Of a stretch of DNA of 64,000 nucleotides, positions 23,288 through 30,537 are shown piece after piece. Location of the stretch: positions 248,001 to 312,000 of the forward strand of contig NZ_BMUZ01000009.1 of the NCBI RefSeq assembly GCF_014650455.1, in the 5' to 3' direction. This stretch comes from Streptomyces xanthochromogenes. Its GTDB lineage: Bacteria > Actinomycetota > Actinomycetes > Streptomycetales > Streptomycetaceae. A program made the position numbers and the translations under genes. The notes below the pieces were generated by a model. The model was not told where the DNA came from and did not search any database. It was given only the letters and a program-made list of their open reading frames with translations. Each line of letters begins with the position of its first letter. The first letter of the stretch is position 1.

Positions 23288-23923
23288 GTGGACGTCATCG
23301 ACATGTGGAACGGCCATCGAGCGTGTGCACTACAGGCCGCGCTCCGCATGACGAACGAGAGTTTCGCAACGCATCTCGGGGTGGCGGTCCGTACCGTCGC
23401 CGGCTGGCACAAAGACCCCGAAGTCGTGCCCCGCACCGAGATCCAGGCAGCACTAGACACCACTCACGAGAAGGCAGACCCAACAGTGCAGCTTCGCTTC
23501 GCGCGCATGGCACGCCCCGCCGCAGGACCTGCGGAGGCGCAGGCCCTGCGCGTCGCGATAGCGGTGGTCGTGCGCGGCGAGGAAGTCCTGCTGGTCTGCC
23601 GACGCGGCGATTCAACGCTGCGCTGGCAGTTCCCGGCCGGAATGGTGAAGCCGGGCGCCACGGCCGAGGACGTCGCGGCACAGGAGACCGTCGGCGAGAC
23701 GGGAGTTCACGCAGCGGTACGCCGTCACCTCGGCGAGCGCCTTCACCCGGCCACCGGCGTGCTGGCCTCGTACTTCCTTTGCGAGTACCTGGCTGGCGAC
23801 GCCGTCAATGTGGACGTCGTCGAGAACTCCGCCGTGAACTGGGTGCCGATCAAAGACCTACCGAAGTTCATCCCCGCCGACAAGATCTATCCGCCGATCA
23901 CGGCAGCCCTGGAGGACGCATGA
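23288..23923 (+). CDS. HTH protein fused to degenerate Nudix domain
   Basis: 211 aa, GTG at 23288 (GGGAG about 9 nt upstream). Residues 1-55 are an XRE-like helix-turn-helix (FATHLGVAVRTVAGWHKD). Residues about 88-200 have the Nudix fold (VAIAVVVRGEEVLLVCRRG, WQFPAGMVKPG), but the Nudix box reads GMVKPGATAEDVAAQETVGETG. Against the consensus GX5EX7REUXEEXGU, three key residues are replaced (E to A, R to Q, E to G). It therefore probably senses a nucleotide and does not hydrolyse it. Paired by overlap with an intact Nudix enzyme. Such regulators occur on Streptomyces integrative elements. Confidence 0.75.
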   Translation: MDVIDMWNGHRACALQAALRMTNESFATHLGVAVRTVAGWHKDPEVVPRTEIQAALDTTHEKADPTVQLRFARMARPAAGPAEAQALRVAIAVVVRGEEVLLVCRRGDSTLRWQFPAGMVKPGATAEDVAAQETVGETGVHAAVRRHLGERLHPATGVLASYFLCEYLAGDAVNVDVVENSAVNWVPIKDLPKFIPADKIYPPITAALEDA

Positions 23924-24333
23924 CCGACACCACCGACAAGCCCGGGATCTCCGCCGCGATCATCGTCCAGGACGACAAGGTCCTGATGGTCCGACGGCGC
24001 ATCAGCGAAGGCGAGTTGATGTGGCAGTTCCCCGCAGGCGCAATCGAGGCCGGAGAGACCGCCGAAGAGGCAGCCGTGCGGGAAACCCACGAGGAGACCG
24101 GGCTGACCGTCGAGGCAATCAAGCTGCTTGGCGAGCGGGTGCACCCGAAGACCGGGCGCCTGATGTCGTACACGGCGGCCGCCCCGCTCTCGGGCTCGGC
24201 CATCGTCGCTGATGAGGAAGAGCTCGACGCGGTTGCTTGGGTCGGCCTCGACGAGATCCCTGAGTACGTTCCTTACGGGCTGTTCGAGCCGGTGCAGGAG
24301 TACCTCGATGACACCCTGACCAGCCGCGCGTAG
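23920..24333 (+). CDS. Nudix hydrolase
   Basis: 137 aa, ATG at 23920 with GGAGGA upstream, overlapping the previous stop. The Nudix box GAIEAGETAEEAAVRETHEE is complete, with all four metal-binding and catalytic positions, preceded by MWQFPAG. It should cleave a nucleoside diphosphate linked to another moiety; the substrate is not predictable from sequence. Nudix genes are a known cargo of AICEs related to pSAM2. With the degenerate partner it may form a sense-and-destroy pair for one metabolite (inference). Confidence 0.85.
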   Translation: MTDTTDKPGISAAIIVQDDKVLMVRRRISEGELMWQFPAGAIEAGETAEEAAVRETHEETGLTVEAIKLLGERVHPKTGRLMSYTAAAPLSGSAIVADEEELDAVAWVGLDEIPEYVPYGLFEPVQEYLDDTLTSRA

Positions 24334-24344
24334 GGTCACAGGCA

Positions 24345-24381
24345 AGTAGGGGCTCCACTCAAACCGGGTGGAGCCCCTACT
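24345..24381. terminator. Strong bidirectional terminator
   Basis: AGTAGGGGCTCCAC and its complement form a 14-bp stem (arms 24,345-24,358 and 24,368-24,381) with a 9-nt loop between the convergent ends at 24,333 (+) and 24,391 (-). Confidence 0.75.
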
Positions 24382-24390
24382 CATTCGCCT

Positions 24391-24720
24391 TCACGACCCT
24401 GCGGCCGGTGGGCGCCCTGGGCGCGCGCGGTTAGACAGCCACGTCGTGATCGTGGACTGCCGCCAAACTAGTGCTCGACTGAACGTCGCATCCGGCAGTG
24501 GCAGATCTTGGGGGCGCAGGGGGTGCCCTGCTCCCAGGCGTCGACGGGATCGCTTCAAGTACTCGCGCACCGAAGCAGCAGTGACGCCGGCCTGTCCGGC
24601 GACGGCCTCGGTGTCGATGTACGGGTCTTCCTGCCTTTCCGGCACCGCTCCTCCTTGTTCCCACGATGGGAACAACCGTATCGAAGCCTCCCGAGCCCTC
24701 CGCTCATTGACTTGATCCAA
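24391..24720 (-). CDS. HTH protein, excisionase-like, TTG start
   Basis: 109 aa. No ATG/GTG fits; the TTG at 24720 has AAGGAG about 7 nt upstream. A helix-turn-helix core (IDTEAVAGQAGVTAASVREYLKR) is followed by a second motif resembling the wing of plasmid Xis proteins (FSRALVWRQSTITTWLSNR). Divergent from the GIY-YIG/GntR gene, so it may be controlled by it. AICE excisionases and replication activators look similar. Confidence 0.6.
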   Translation of the reverse strand: MDQVNERRAREASIRLFPSWEQGGAVPERQEDPYIDTEAVAGQAGVTAASVREYLKRSRRRLGAGHPLRPQDLPLPDATFSRALVWRQSTITTWLSNRARPGRPPAAGS

Positions 24721-24824
24721 AGTGCTCTCCTTCCGCGAGGCTTGTAATTGTTCCCGTCATTGGTACTGTATAGGTGTTGCGGCAAGTCGCCCAGGGTGAC
24801 ACCGCCCACGTTCTGCACTGGAAC

Positions 24825-24839
24825 TGCATCAGAGATGCA
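24825..24839. promoter_or_regulatory. TGCAT-N5-ATGCA dyad in divergent gap
   Basis: A small perfect dyad in the 188-bp space between the TTG-started gene and the GIY-YIG/GntR gene. An AT-rich TACTGTATAG at about 24,764-24,773 nearby could be a -10 element for either strand. Candidate operator for the GntR domain. Confidence 0.35.
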
Positions 24840-24908
24840 TCGACGGTCTCTGAGGATCGGTTGACGATGTCTCCATCGGCGGACACGCCCCCATCGCGAA
24901 GGAGTGCC

Positions 24909-25448
24909 ATGAGCGCACCCCCTGAGCGCACCGCGCTCTACCGGTACTTCGACGCAGCCGATCAGCTGCTGTACGTCGGCATCTCGTTCGACCCCGACGT
25001 CCGCTGGGAGGGGCATCAGGTCTATGCGACCTGGCGTGATGCTGCTGTGCGGCGTACCGAGACTTGGTTTCCCGCACGTTCCGAAGCGCTCGCGGCCGAG
25101 AAGCAGGCGATCCGCACCGAACAGCCGCTTCACAACAGGGCTCACAACTATGACGTCGTCGCGGACGGTTACCAGGACTGGCCCTCTCTGCGGGACCTAA
25201 AGAGAGGCAAGGCGGCACGCCTGGCGGAGCTCATCAGCACCGAGATCGCAGAGGGGCGATGGCTCCCCGGCCAGCGCATCCCACCGCCCGAAGCTCTGGC
25301 CGCCGCCACGGAGGTCGGCCGCAGCACCACGGATACCGCCTTGCGGAGACTGAAGGATGCCAACCACCTCGTCGCGCGGTATGGATCCGGGCACTTCGTT
25401 GCATGGCCGGGGCGAACGTCGTTCGGACCGCCACCAAGGAATGGATAA
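24909..25448 (+). CDS. GIY-YIG nuclease-like domain fused to GntR regulator
   Basis: 179 aa, ATG at 24909 with AAGGAG 4 nt upstream. Residues about 6-80 match a GIY-YIG core in which the two strands read LYRYFD and LLYVGIS, followed by DPDVRWEGHQ (arginine/histidine region) and LAAEKQAIRTEQPLHNR (glutamate helix). Residues about 100-170 are a GntR winged helix (ELISTEIAEGRWLPGQRIPP, EVGRSTTDTALRRLKDANHL). KorSA-type GntR repressors control transfer in pSAM2-like elements. Here the regulator carries a nuclease-like module that could nick its operator or invading DNA (inference). Whether the first tyrosine motif is fully catalytic is uncertain. Confidence 0.75.
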   Translation: MSAPPERTALYRYFDAADQLLYVGISFDPDVRWEGHQVYATWRDAAVRRTETWFPARSEALAAEKQAIRTEQPLHNRAHNYDVVADGYQDWPSLRDLKRGKAARLAELISTEIAEGRWLPGQRIPPPEALAAATEVGRSTTDTALRRLKDANHLVARYGSGHFVAWPGRTSFGPPPRNG

Positions 25449-25497
25449 CCGGGCCCCCCTCTCCGGCCAGATCCCGCCCCGCGTTTGAAACGTGAAA

Positions 25498-25524
25498 GGC
25501 CGGACGGTCATCACCCGTCCGGCC
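25498..25524 (+). terminator. Terminator after GIY-YIG/GntR gene
   Basis: GGCCGGACGG (25,498-25,507) and CCGTCCGGCC (25,515-25,524), a perfect 10-bp stem with a 7-nt loop, 49 nt past the stop. Confidence 0.7.
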
Positions 25525-25591
25525 GGTTCAACCAGCGGCTCTGACCTCGCTGATCAAGAAACCCCATCACCCAAATGATTGGAGGCTCCTG

Positions 25592-26011
25592 ATGGAGTCT
25601 ACGCATCGTGCTGCTTTAGCGCAGCCCCGCCTCTCCCCTGCCGGGTCTGCGGGTCGGCTGTCTCCCGCGCTGGTTCATGGCCACCTGATTCACCTGCCCT
25701 GCGAATCGTGGTGCGTCACGGACCACGTAGCCGAGAACGAGGGTTTCCTGGAGGACGTGAGCCACTCCGGGGCCATGGTGGACCTGGTCGTCCCGGGTGG
25801 CGAGCCGTCGTATCGCCTTCTGGTACACGCCCGGTTGAGCGTTGATCCTTTCGCGCCTCGCGAGGAGGACCGGGCGCCGTTCGTCGTAATCGATGACGGG
25901 TCCGAGGACTTCCGGCTGTCACCGTCGCAGGCTGACGTGTTCGCGGACCGGTTGATCGCTTTCGCGCAGCAGGTGCGCGCGCTCGGCCGGGCGATCGGGG
26001 AGGCGTCGTGA
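25592..26011 (+). CDS. DUF6907-like small protein
   Basis: 139 aa, ATG at 25592 with GGAGG 6 nt upstream. Contains LPCESWCVTDHVAENEGFLEDVSHSG and a later LSPSQADVFADRLIAFAQQV. This pattern (WC near an acidic and histidine segment, then a C-terminal helix) is found in many Streptomyces plasmid and phage proteins, which I recall as DUF6907. Function unknown. It starts a rightward four-gene operon. Confidence 0.6.
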   Translation: MESTHRAALAQPRLSPAGSAGRLSPALVHGHLIHLPCESWCVTDHVAENEGFLEDVSHSGAMVDLVVPGGEPSYRLLVHARLSVDPFAPREEDRAPFVVIDDGSEDFRLSPSQADVFADRLIAFAQQVRALGRAIGEAS

Positions 26012-26175
26012 TCCAGCAGGTTCTGGAGCGGTTTCCTGCGGGTGCTCCGCGGGGTTCGTGGCCGGCGGAGGAGTTCGCCGAGCAGCAGCGCCGTGAGGGC
26101 CTGGCGGCGACGGTCGTGATGGACCTGGATGCGGACGCGTTCCTGGTTGTGGTCCGGGATCCTGACGGCGGTTAG
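26008..26175 (+). CDS. 55-aa micro-protein
   Basis: The GTG at 26008 overlaps the previous stop (GTGA). Sequence VIQQVLERFPAGAPRGSW to ADAFLVVVRDPDGG: an amphipathic start, charged helix, then a beta-like hydrophobic end. Codon bias matches its neighbours. Unknown role. Confidence 0.55.
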   Translation: MIQQVLERFPAGAPRGSWPAEEFAEQQRREGLAATVVMDLDADAFLVVVRDPDGG

Positions 26176-26304
26176 GTCCGGTGTCGATCGAGCCCGGCCC
26201 GGGCGGGGTCACTGGTGTTGGTGAATCCTTGCGGGACGTCGGTTCACTGCGGGGGGTGCTCCCGTACCGTAGGGCGCCCCCCATGGTGAACAGGAGTACC
26301 GGTG

Positions 26305-26775
26305 ATGGAGTTTGCTGAGGAGGCCCGGTCGCGGCGGGCGCATCTGCTGCGTATGGCCAGGCCGGACGATGACCGGTTGCGTGACCGTCTGCTGGCGTAT
26401 GCGGACGGGACGCCGGATCCGCCGGCGATGGGGCATCACGGGATTGAGACGCGGGGCTGCCCGGAGTGCCGCGGCACGATGTGGCGGCAGCGCAAGGACT
26501 TTGTCTGTGCCGGTTGCGGTCACGTTCGGGGAGCGGTCATGGAGTGCCCGCACTGCCGTGTCGAGATGAAGCGGCCGCCGAAGGGCTGGGTGGACCGGCA
26601 TCACTGCCCGAGGTGTCGCCGTACTGCGGCGTCGACGGATACGGCGGCCGACGTTGAGGCCCGTGAGCAGCAGCGTCTCGACGCGATCGCTCTGCTGGAT
26701 GCGGCACTTGAGGAACAGCGCCACCAACACAAGGTCATCAGCGACCTGGAACAGGACATCTCGGACACTGAATGA
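26305..26775 (+). CDS. Multi-zinc-ribbon protein
   Basis: 156 aa, ATG at 26305 with AGGAG 8 nt upstream. Four CxxC knuckles (CPECRGTM, CAGCGHV, CPHCRVEM, CPRCRRTA) form two zinc ribbons in residues 50-110, with a C-terminal acidic coiled coil (REQQRLDAIALLDAALEEQ). Probably nucleic-acid- or protein-binding. It is followed 12 nt later by another small ribbon gene. Confidence 0.65.
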   Translation: MEFAEEARSRRAHLLRMARPDDDRLRDRLLAYADGTPDPPAMGHHGIETRGCPECRGTMWRQRKDFVCAGCGHVRGAVMECPHCRVEMKRPPKGWVDRHHCPRCRRTAASTDTAADVEAREQQRLDAIALLDAALEEQRHQHKVISDLEQDISDTE

Positions 26776-26787
26776 GGGAAGGTCACC

Positions 26788-26925
26788 ATGGGCGGGACCA
26801 CGACCAAGGGCTGCGGCAGCTGCGGCGGCACAATGTGGAAGACCTACGAGACGGACAAGGACGGGAACGTCACGAGCCAGTCTCAGTGGGTCTGCTCCAA
26901 CCCCCAGTGCGGCGCGATGGAGTAG
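26788..26925 (+). CDS. 45-aa zinc-ribbon micro-protein
   Basis: ATG at 26788 after GGAAGG. It has CGSCGGTMW and CSNPQCGAM, two CxxC-type knuckles (the second CxxxxC) that can hold one zinc. The text before the second knuckle (YETDKDGNVTSQSQWVC) is a typical ribbon hairpin. Unknown role; its neighbour has the same fold. Confidence 0.65.
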   Translation: MGGTTTKGCGSCGGTMWKTYETDKDGNVTSQSQWVCSNPQCGAME

Positions 26926-26939
26926 CGCGAAGAGCAGTG

Positions 26940-26974
26940 AAGCCCGCCATCCCAGCTTGGGGTGGCGGGCTTTA
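26940..26974. terminator. Bidirectional intrinsic terminator
   Basis: AAGCCCGCCA pairs with TGGCGGGCTT (26,963-26,972), and part of the intervening sequence also pairs; TTTAT follows on the plus strand and a leading A-rich side serves the minus strand. It separates convergent genes ending at 26,925 (+) and 26,983 (-). Confidence 0.8.
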
Positions 26975-26982
26975 TCGTGCAT

Positions 26983-27132
26983 CTACTCGGGGATGTCGGT
27001 CCATACTCGTGCCGCCAGCAGGTCGACTTCGTCCTGTGACAGGCCTGCACGGCATGCGATCGTCATCGTGGTGCCGTCTGGCAGCGTCGCTTCGCGCATC
27101 TCTACGCCCGGTACCGGCTCTTCCTCGTCCAT
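26983..27132 (-). CDS. 49-aa acidic micro-protein
   Basis: ATG at 27132 with GAAGGGG 6 nt upstream. Sequence MDEEEPVPGVEMREATLPDG to AARVWTDIPE, with a predicted beta hairpin followed by a helix (SQDEVDLLAARVW). It ends beside the convergent terminator. Unknown role. Confidence 0.6.
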   Translation of the reverse strand: MDEEEPVPGVEMREATLPDGTTMTIACRAGLSQDEVDLLAARVWTDIPE

Positions 27133-27226
27133 ATGTCACCCCTTCCTGCGGACCGTAACTGCCGGGACGGCGCGTCGGACACGGCGCGCTCCCGCCCTGG
27201 CTCCGCGGCGTGGCGCCGCAGCGCGG

Positions 27227-27769
27227 CTATTTCCCGGCGGCTACTTGGTCGGCGTCTTTGTCGGCTTTGGTGAGGGCTTTGTCGACTTCGGTGGTGGCGG
27301 GGGCTGGCTTGGTTGTGGTGTCGATGGTGTTCTTCTGTGCCCACTGGTTGATGGCGTCGGTGGCGGCGGCGATGTCGTCGTGCCAGGTGTTGATGCTGTC
27401 GGGTTCGTTGTCGGCGGTGAACTGTTTGTCAGCCTTGCGGAAGGCGTCTTCGCTGGTGAGGTCGAGGAGGGCTTTCTGTTGCCAGGGCCCGAACTTGGGG
27501 GTGCCCCAGGCGTTGCGGCCGGTGTTGATGCTGTCGCGGTAGTGCTGCACGTTGGCGTGAAGAATTTTCGCGGCGGCGGCGCGGCTGGCTGCGGGTGCGG
27601 GCTTCTTCGGGCCCTCGGGTGGGAGGCTGGCTTCGAGGGTCGCTGTTCCGGCCCCGGGGTTGGCCGTGGCGGTGGCGGGCCGGCCATCGGCTTTGGGTGT
27701 GCTGGTCGAGCAGCCAGCGAGTAGGAGCCCTGCGGCGGCGAGCGCGATGACGGTGCGTCTGTGGTTCAT
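27227..27769 (-). CDS. Secreted lipoprotein
   Basis: 180 aa, ATG at 27769. Signal peptide MNHRRTVIALAAAGLLLAGC, with a lipobox (LLAGC) placing the lipidated cysteine at residue 20. Then a low-complexity Pro/Ala/Thr linker and a helical domain (HYRDSINTGRNAWGTPKFGP, NTWHDDIAAATDAINQWAQK). As a membrane-anchored exported protein expressed from its own promoter region, it is a candidate lysogenic conversion or superinfection-exclusion factor. No homologous family was recognised. Confidence 0.7.
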   Translation of the reverse strand: MNHRRTVIALAAAGLLLAGCSTSTPKADGRPATATANPGAGTATLEASLPPEGPKKPAPAASRAAAAKILHANVQHYRDSINTGRNAWGTPKFGPWQQKALLDLTSEDAFRKADKQFTADNEPDSINTWHDDIAAATDAINQWAQKNTIDTTTKPAPATTEVDKALTKADKDADQVAAGK

Positions 27770-27894
27770 GGGTCCCCCAAGCGGTGAGGGGCCTATTGCA
27801 CTGCTGAACGCCGGGGCGGGCGAGCGGTGTTGCCGTTTCGTGACGGGACAGTGGTGGGATCTGTCGCTGAGCGTGACTAGACCGGAGGTCGTGC

Positions 27895-27931
27895 GCAGCG
27901 TTTGTTTCACCCTGGGCGTTACAAACGCTGC
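27895..27931. promoter_or_regulatory. 37-bp perfect dyad upstream of the lipoprotein gene
   Basis: GCAGCGTTTGT (27,895-27,905), 15-nt spacer, ACAAACGCTGC (27,921-27,931). Perfect 11-bp arms in AT-richer DNA, 126 bp upstream of the lipoprotein start. Either an operator or a stable transcript end. The remaining gene-free stretch 27,932-28,216 holds short GC-rich repeats but no RNA gene or reading frame I can support. Confidence 0.6.
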
Positions 27932-28216
27932 ACCCTGTCACGCCTGGTGGCTACGGTCCGTGACATGAAGGAGCGCCCCCGGCCCGGCGGGGGCGGGGGC
28001 GCTCGGCGCGCTCTGCGCCAACAGGCGCGCGGTGCACGGTTGGAGCCGGTGCGGCCGTCCAAAAGGAGGCGTGTCCAACGGTAGTGCTCCCCCGACAGGG
28101 CCGGCTATGCCTGGTAGGGCTTTGGCACGCAAAGGAATCAACTCAAGCTGGCGAGGGCATCGGCTCGCGGCGGCACCGAGGGCGTAACCCCTGCTGCGCC
28201 TGGGAGTTGACCGGTC

Positions 28217-28411
28217 ATGGACGATCTCGCTGCCCCTGTGACTGGTACGTACTCCGATGCCCCGCGCGAACCGTTGATCACTCTGGTGGAGGCGCGGGAT
28301 GTCGTGCGGCTGCTGCGCCACTTCGCCGAAACCCACGGGCAGGGCTCCGACGAGGGGCTCGACGCCTATGCCCTGGCCACCGAGTTGGCTGGCCGACTGT
28401 CGTCAGAGTGA
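28217..28411 (+). CDS. Small helical protein (64 aa)
   Basis: ATG at 28217; GGGAG lies about 10 nt upstream. Sequence TLVEARDVVRLLRHFAETHG and AYALATELAGRLSSE forms two helices. Its 3' end overlaps the RNA ligase gene's end by 9 nt (convergent). Unknown role. Confidence 0.5.
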   Translation: MDDLAAPVTGTYSDAPREPLITLVEARDVVRLLRHFAETHGQGSDEGLDAYALATELAGRLSSE

Positions 28412-28981
28412 CTTGGGGAAGTCCCGCGCCTTGATCTTTGCCATGCGGCCGTCGGCGTGGTGGAAGACCAGGCCTTCCGATCCGTCGACCTCGGCGAGCT
28501 GAAGGACGATCGTGCGAAGGTCGTCAAACGACCTGCCTGGCAGGGAGACGACGTCGGCTTCGGCGTGCGCGATGAGCCAGTGATGGGGCTCGCCCTCGGG
28601 ATTCCCGTTGATCTTCGGGCCGACCAGCTCGTAAGTGCCCGGCCGGAACGGCGGGACGTCCTCACGGAGACGCTCGACATTGGCGATTGCCTCGGCATGG
28701 AACTTCGCGAAACTCGACTGCTCGACCTGCTCCCAGCCGACGGTGCGGCCGGTGATCTCGTCGGTACTGATGGCCTGGAAGGTCGGCGGCGGGGTCTTGC
28801 CGGGCTTGACCTCGCGGCGCGCCCACCAGGTGACGCCGTCGTACATGACGCAGGTCCCGTCGTACTTCCTGGTGGCTACGCCTTCGCCGGCGAGGACCCA
28901 TTCGCAGCCGGGCGTCACCGCAGGCAGGACGTAGCGGCGGTCCTCGGGATTGCGAGCGAACATGGTCGGGATCTTCTGCAT
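28403..28981 (-). CDS. RNA ligase, DraRnl (Rnl5)-like
   Basis: 192 aa, ATG at 28981 with AGGAGA. It has the nucleotidyltransferase motifs in order: motif I RKYDGTCVMYD (adenylated lysine), motif III TYELVGPKING, motif IV EGLVFHH, motif V MAKIKARDF. The text GCEWVLAGEGVATRKYDG is characteristic of the Deinococcus DraRnl-type family, though the protein is shorter than DraRnl and lacks its N-terminal OB domain. These enzymes join RNA 3'-OH ends using ATP. In phages the usual reason is repair of tRNAs cut by host defence nucleases (established for T4; inferred here). It is the last gene of the long leftward operon. Confidence 0.8.
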   Translation of the reverse strand: MQKIPTMFARNPEDRRYVLPAVTPGCEWVLAGEGVATRKYDGTCVMYDGVTWWARREVKPGKTPPPTFQAISTDEITGRTVGWEQVEQSSFAKFHAEAIANVERLREDVPPFRPGTYELVGPKINGNPEGEPHHWLIAHAEADVVSLPGRSFDDLRTIVLQLAEVDGSEGLVFHHADGRMAKIKARDFPKSL

Positions 28982-29071
28982 GTGGATCTCCTGGTGGGTG
29001 CTGCACAGATTGTGGTCGACGAGCAGCCGGTCAGTCGCGGCATTTACTGTCAGCCCGTGAGGCGACTCGGG

Positions 29072-30379
29072 TTAGCCGTTGAGGGCCTGCTCGATGTGGT
29101 CGGCGTAGTCGACGGCCAGGTTGTGGGGCGAGCACCAGGTCCGCATGTCGGCGGCCAGGGCGCGGACTCGTTCGAGGGCGGCTTGGTCTTTTCCGCCTTG
29201 CGTGGCCAGGGCGACGTGGGCTCGGTGGAGGGCGTCGTGCCTAGAGCGCAGCTGCTCCAGCTCGGTGTCCCGGATGGTGAGCACAGCGTCGGCGTGCGCG
29301 TACCAGGCGGCCCGCATGTGTTCCCATTCGCGGCCGTCGGCGAGGAACGCCTTGGATCCTGCGTGACCGGCCATGGCTTCCGCGTACCGCTGCCGCAGAT
29401 CCGCCGGTTCGTTGTGCGCGGCTGGCTCCGGTGTGGGCTGGCTGTAGGCGTCGCGGATGCGCTGGTCGAGGACGGCGTCGGCCTGCTGGGCTTGCCAGGC
29501 TGCGAGTCCGATGACGTCGCCGACAGCCTCGCCGAGCGGGGTGCCATGCCCGATCATTTGGTCGAGCTTCGCCAGGTCGTCGATGGTGATCGGCACGCCA
29601 GGCGGCGGGGGCCGGTAGCCGTTCGTCGTGCAGATCTTGGTGAGGATGAAGTGGGCAGCGGCGTCTTCGCTGTTCGAGGCCGATGGGGCTGGCGGCTGAT
29701 CTTGCCCGGGTGCTACAGCCTCAACCGTGGGGGCGGCATCGTCCGCCCCGTTGGCTGCGGCGAGGACGGCGTCGGCTACGGCCTCGCGGACGGACAGCGG
29801 CAGCCACTGCCCGGGGGCGTTGAGGACCGGTGCGACCGCGTTGCGGGCCAGGGCTCGCCGGCGGGTGTCGGCCCCGGCGGCGATGTCTTCCGTCCGCCGT
29901 TCGAGCAGGGTGGTGGCGGCGTCGGGTTCGGGGCATTCGAGGCGGGCGCAGGTGATGTAGCCGCCGGAGCCGACGAACAGGGACGCGCCGCGGCAGGCCG
30001 GGCAGCGGCCTTGGACGGCGGGGAAGGCGCTGGTCGACGGGTTGTCCAGGGTTGTCCGAGTGCTGTCGACGCGCTGTTCGAGGTCGGTGACGGTGCGCGT
30101 GACCATCTGGGCTCGGTCCGTAAGGGCAGCGAGCCGGAGTTCGCTGAAGGTCACGATGTGGCCGCACGGGTCCTGGCGGATCGACATCAGCGACAGGTTC
30201 AGGTGGTCTTCGCGGACGGTGACGTCTTGGACCGGCTGCTGGCAGACGACGCACGGCGGCCAGGGGTAGAGCAGAAGCGCAACGCCATATTCCTCATGCT
30301 CTCGGCGGCGTTCCACGGCGACGAGCACCTTGAGGAGCTCGTCGTCGGTGAGGCGGCGGGTGTCAGGCTGGTCGTTCAC
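29072..30379 (-). CDS. Large phage protein with zinc ribbon and coil (DUF6085-like)
   Basis: 435 aa, GTG at 30379 overlapping the upstream stop. CVVCQQP near residue 43 with CGH, and a second ribbon GRCPACRGASLFVGSGGYITC near 125, which I recall as DUF6085. The C-terminal half is helical (HMRAAWYAHADAVLTIRDTE, LRSRHDALHRAHVALATQ). The domain pair is common in Streptomyces siphophages; role unknown. It ends 90 bp before the RNA ligase gene. Confidence 0.6.
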   Translation of the reverse strand: MNDQPDTRRLTDDELLKVLVAVERRREHEEYGVALLLYPWPPCVVCQQPVQDVTVREDHLNLSLMSIRQDPCGHIVTFSELRLAALTDRAQMVTRTVTDLEQRVDSTRTTLDNPSTSAFPAVQGRCPACRGASLFVGSGGYITCARLECPEPDAATTLLERRTEDIAAGADTRRRALARNAVAPVLNAPGQWLPLSVREAVADAVLAAANGADDAAPTVEAVAPGQDQPPAPSASNSEDAAAHFILTKICTTNGYRPPPPGVPITIDDLAKLDQMIGHGTPLGEAVGDVIGLAAWQAQQADAVLDQRIRDAYSQPTPEPAAHNEPADLRQRYAEAMAGHAGSKAFLADGREWEHMRAAWYAHADAVLTIRDTELEQLRSRHDALHRAHVALATQGGKDQAALERVRALAADMRTWCSPHNLAVDYADHIEQALNG

Positions 30380-30537
30380 GTCGTCTCCTCGGGCAGGTTC
30401 AGGTCGGTGGTCGTGGCGGGCCAGGGTGCGCCGTGTGCGCCGAGCCCGGAGTGGTAGCCGGGGCAGTCGACGTGGGCCTCCTCGGCCGGGGCGTGGAGGT
30501 CGAGGAAGGCTTGCTCGTCGGGGTCGAGGGCGGTCAC
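30376..30537 (-). CDS. 53-aa micro-protein
   Basis: GTG at 30537 overlapping the upstream stop (GTGA), and GTGA overlap again at its end. Sequence VTALDPDEQAFLDLHAPAEE to TTTDLNLPEETT is acidic with one cysteine. Double coupling supports translation. Unknown role. Confidence 0.55.
   Translation of the reverse strand: MTALDPDEQAFLDLHAPAEEAHVDCPGYHSGLGAHGAPWPATTTDLNLPEETT

Noticed and set aside
28060..28150. tRNA-like stretch (TCCAACGGTAG and GGAATCAACTC resemble D- and T-loops)
   Set aside because: The D, anticodon and acceptor stems do not pair, so no cloverleaf can be drawn.
27938..28336. 132-codon minus-strand frame
   Set aside because: Arginine-rich with no ribosome-binding site, and overlaps the better-supported 28,217 gene.
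28457..30457. 666-codon plus-strand frame
   Set aside because: Overlaps two supported minus-strand genes (RNA ligase and the 435-aa protein) and reads as a G/V/R-rich shadow.
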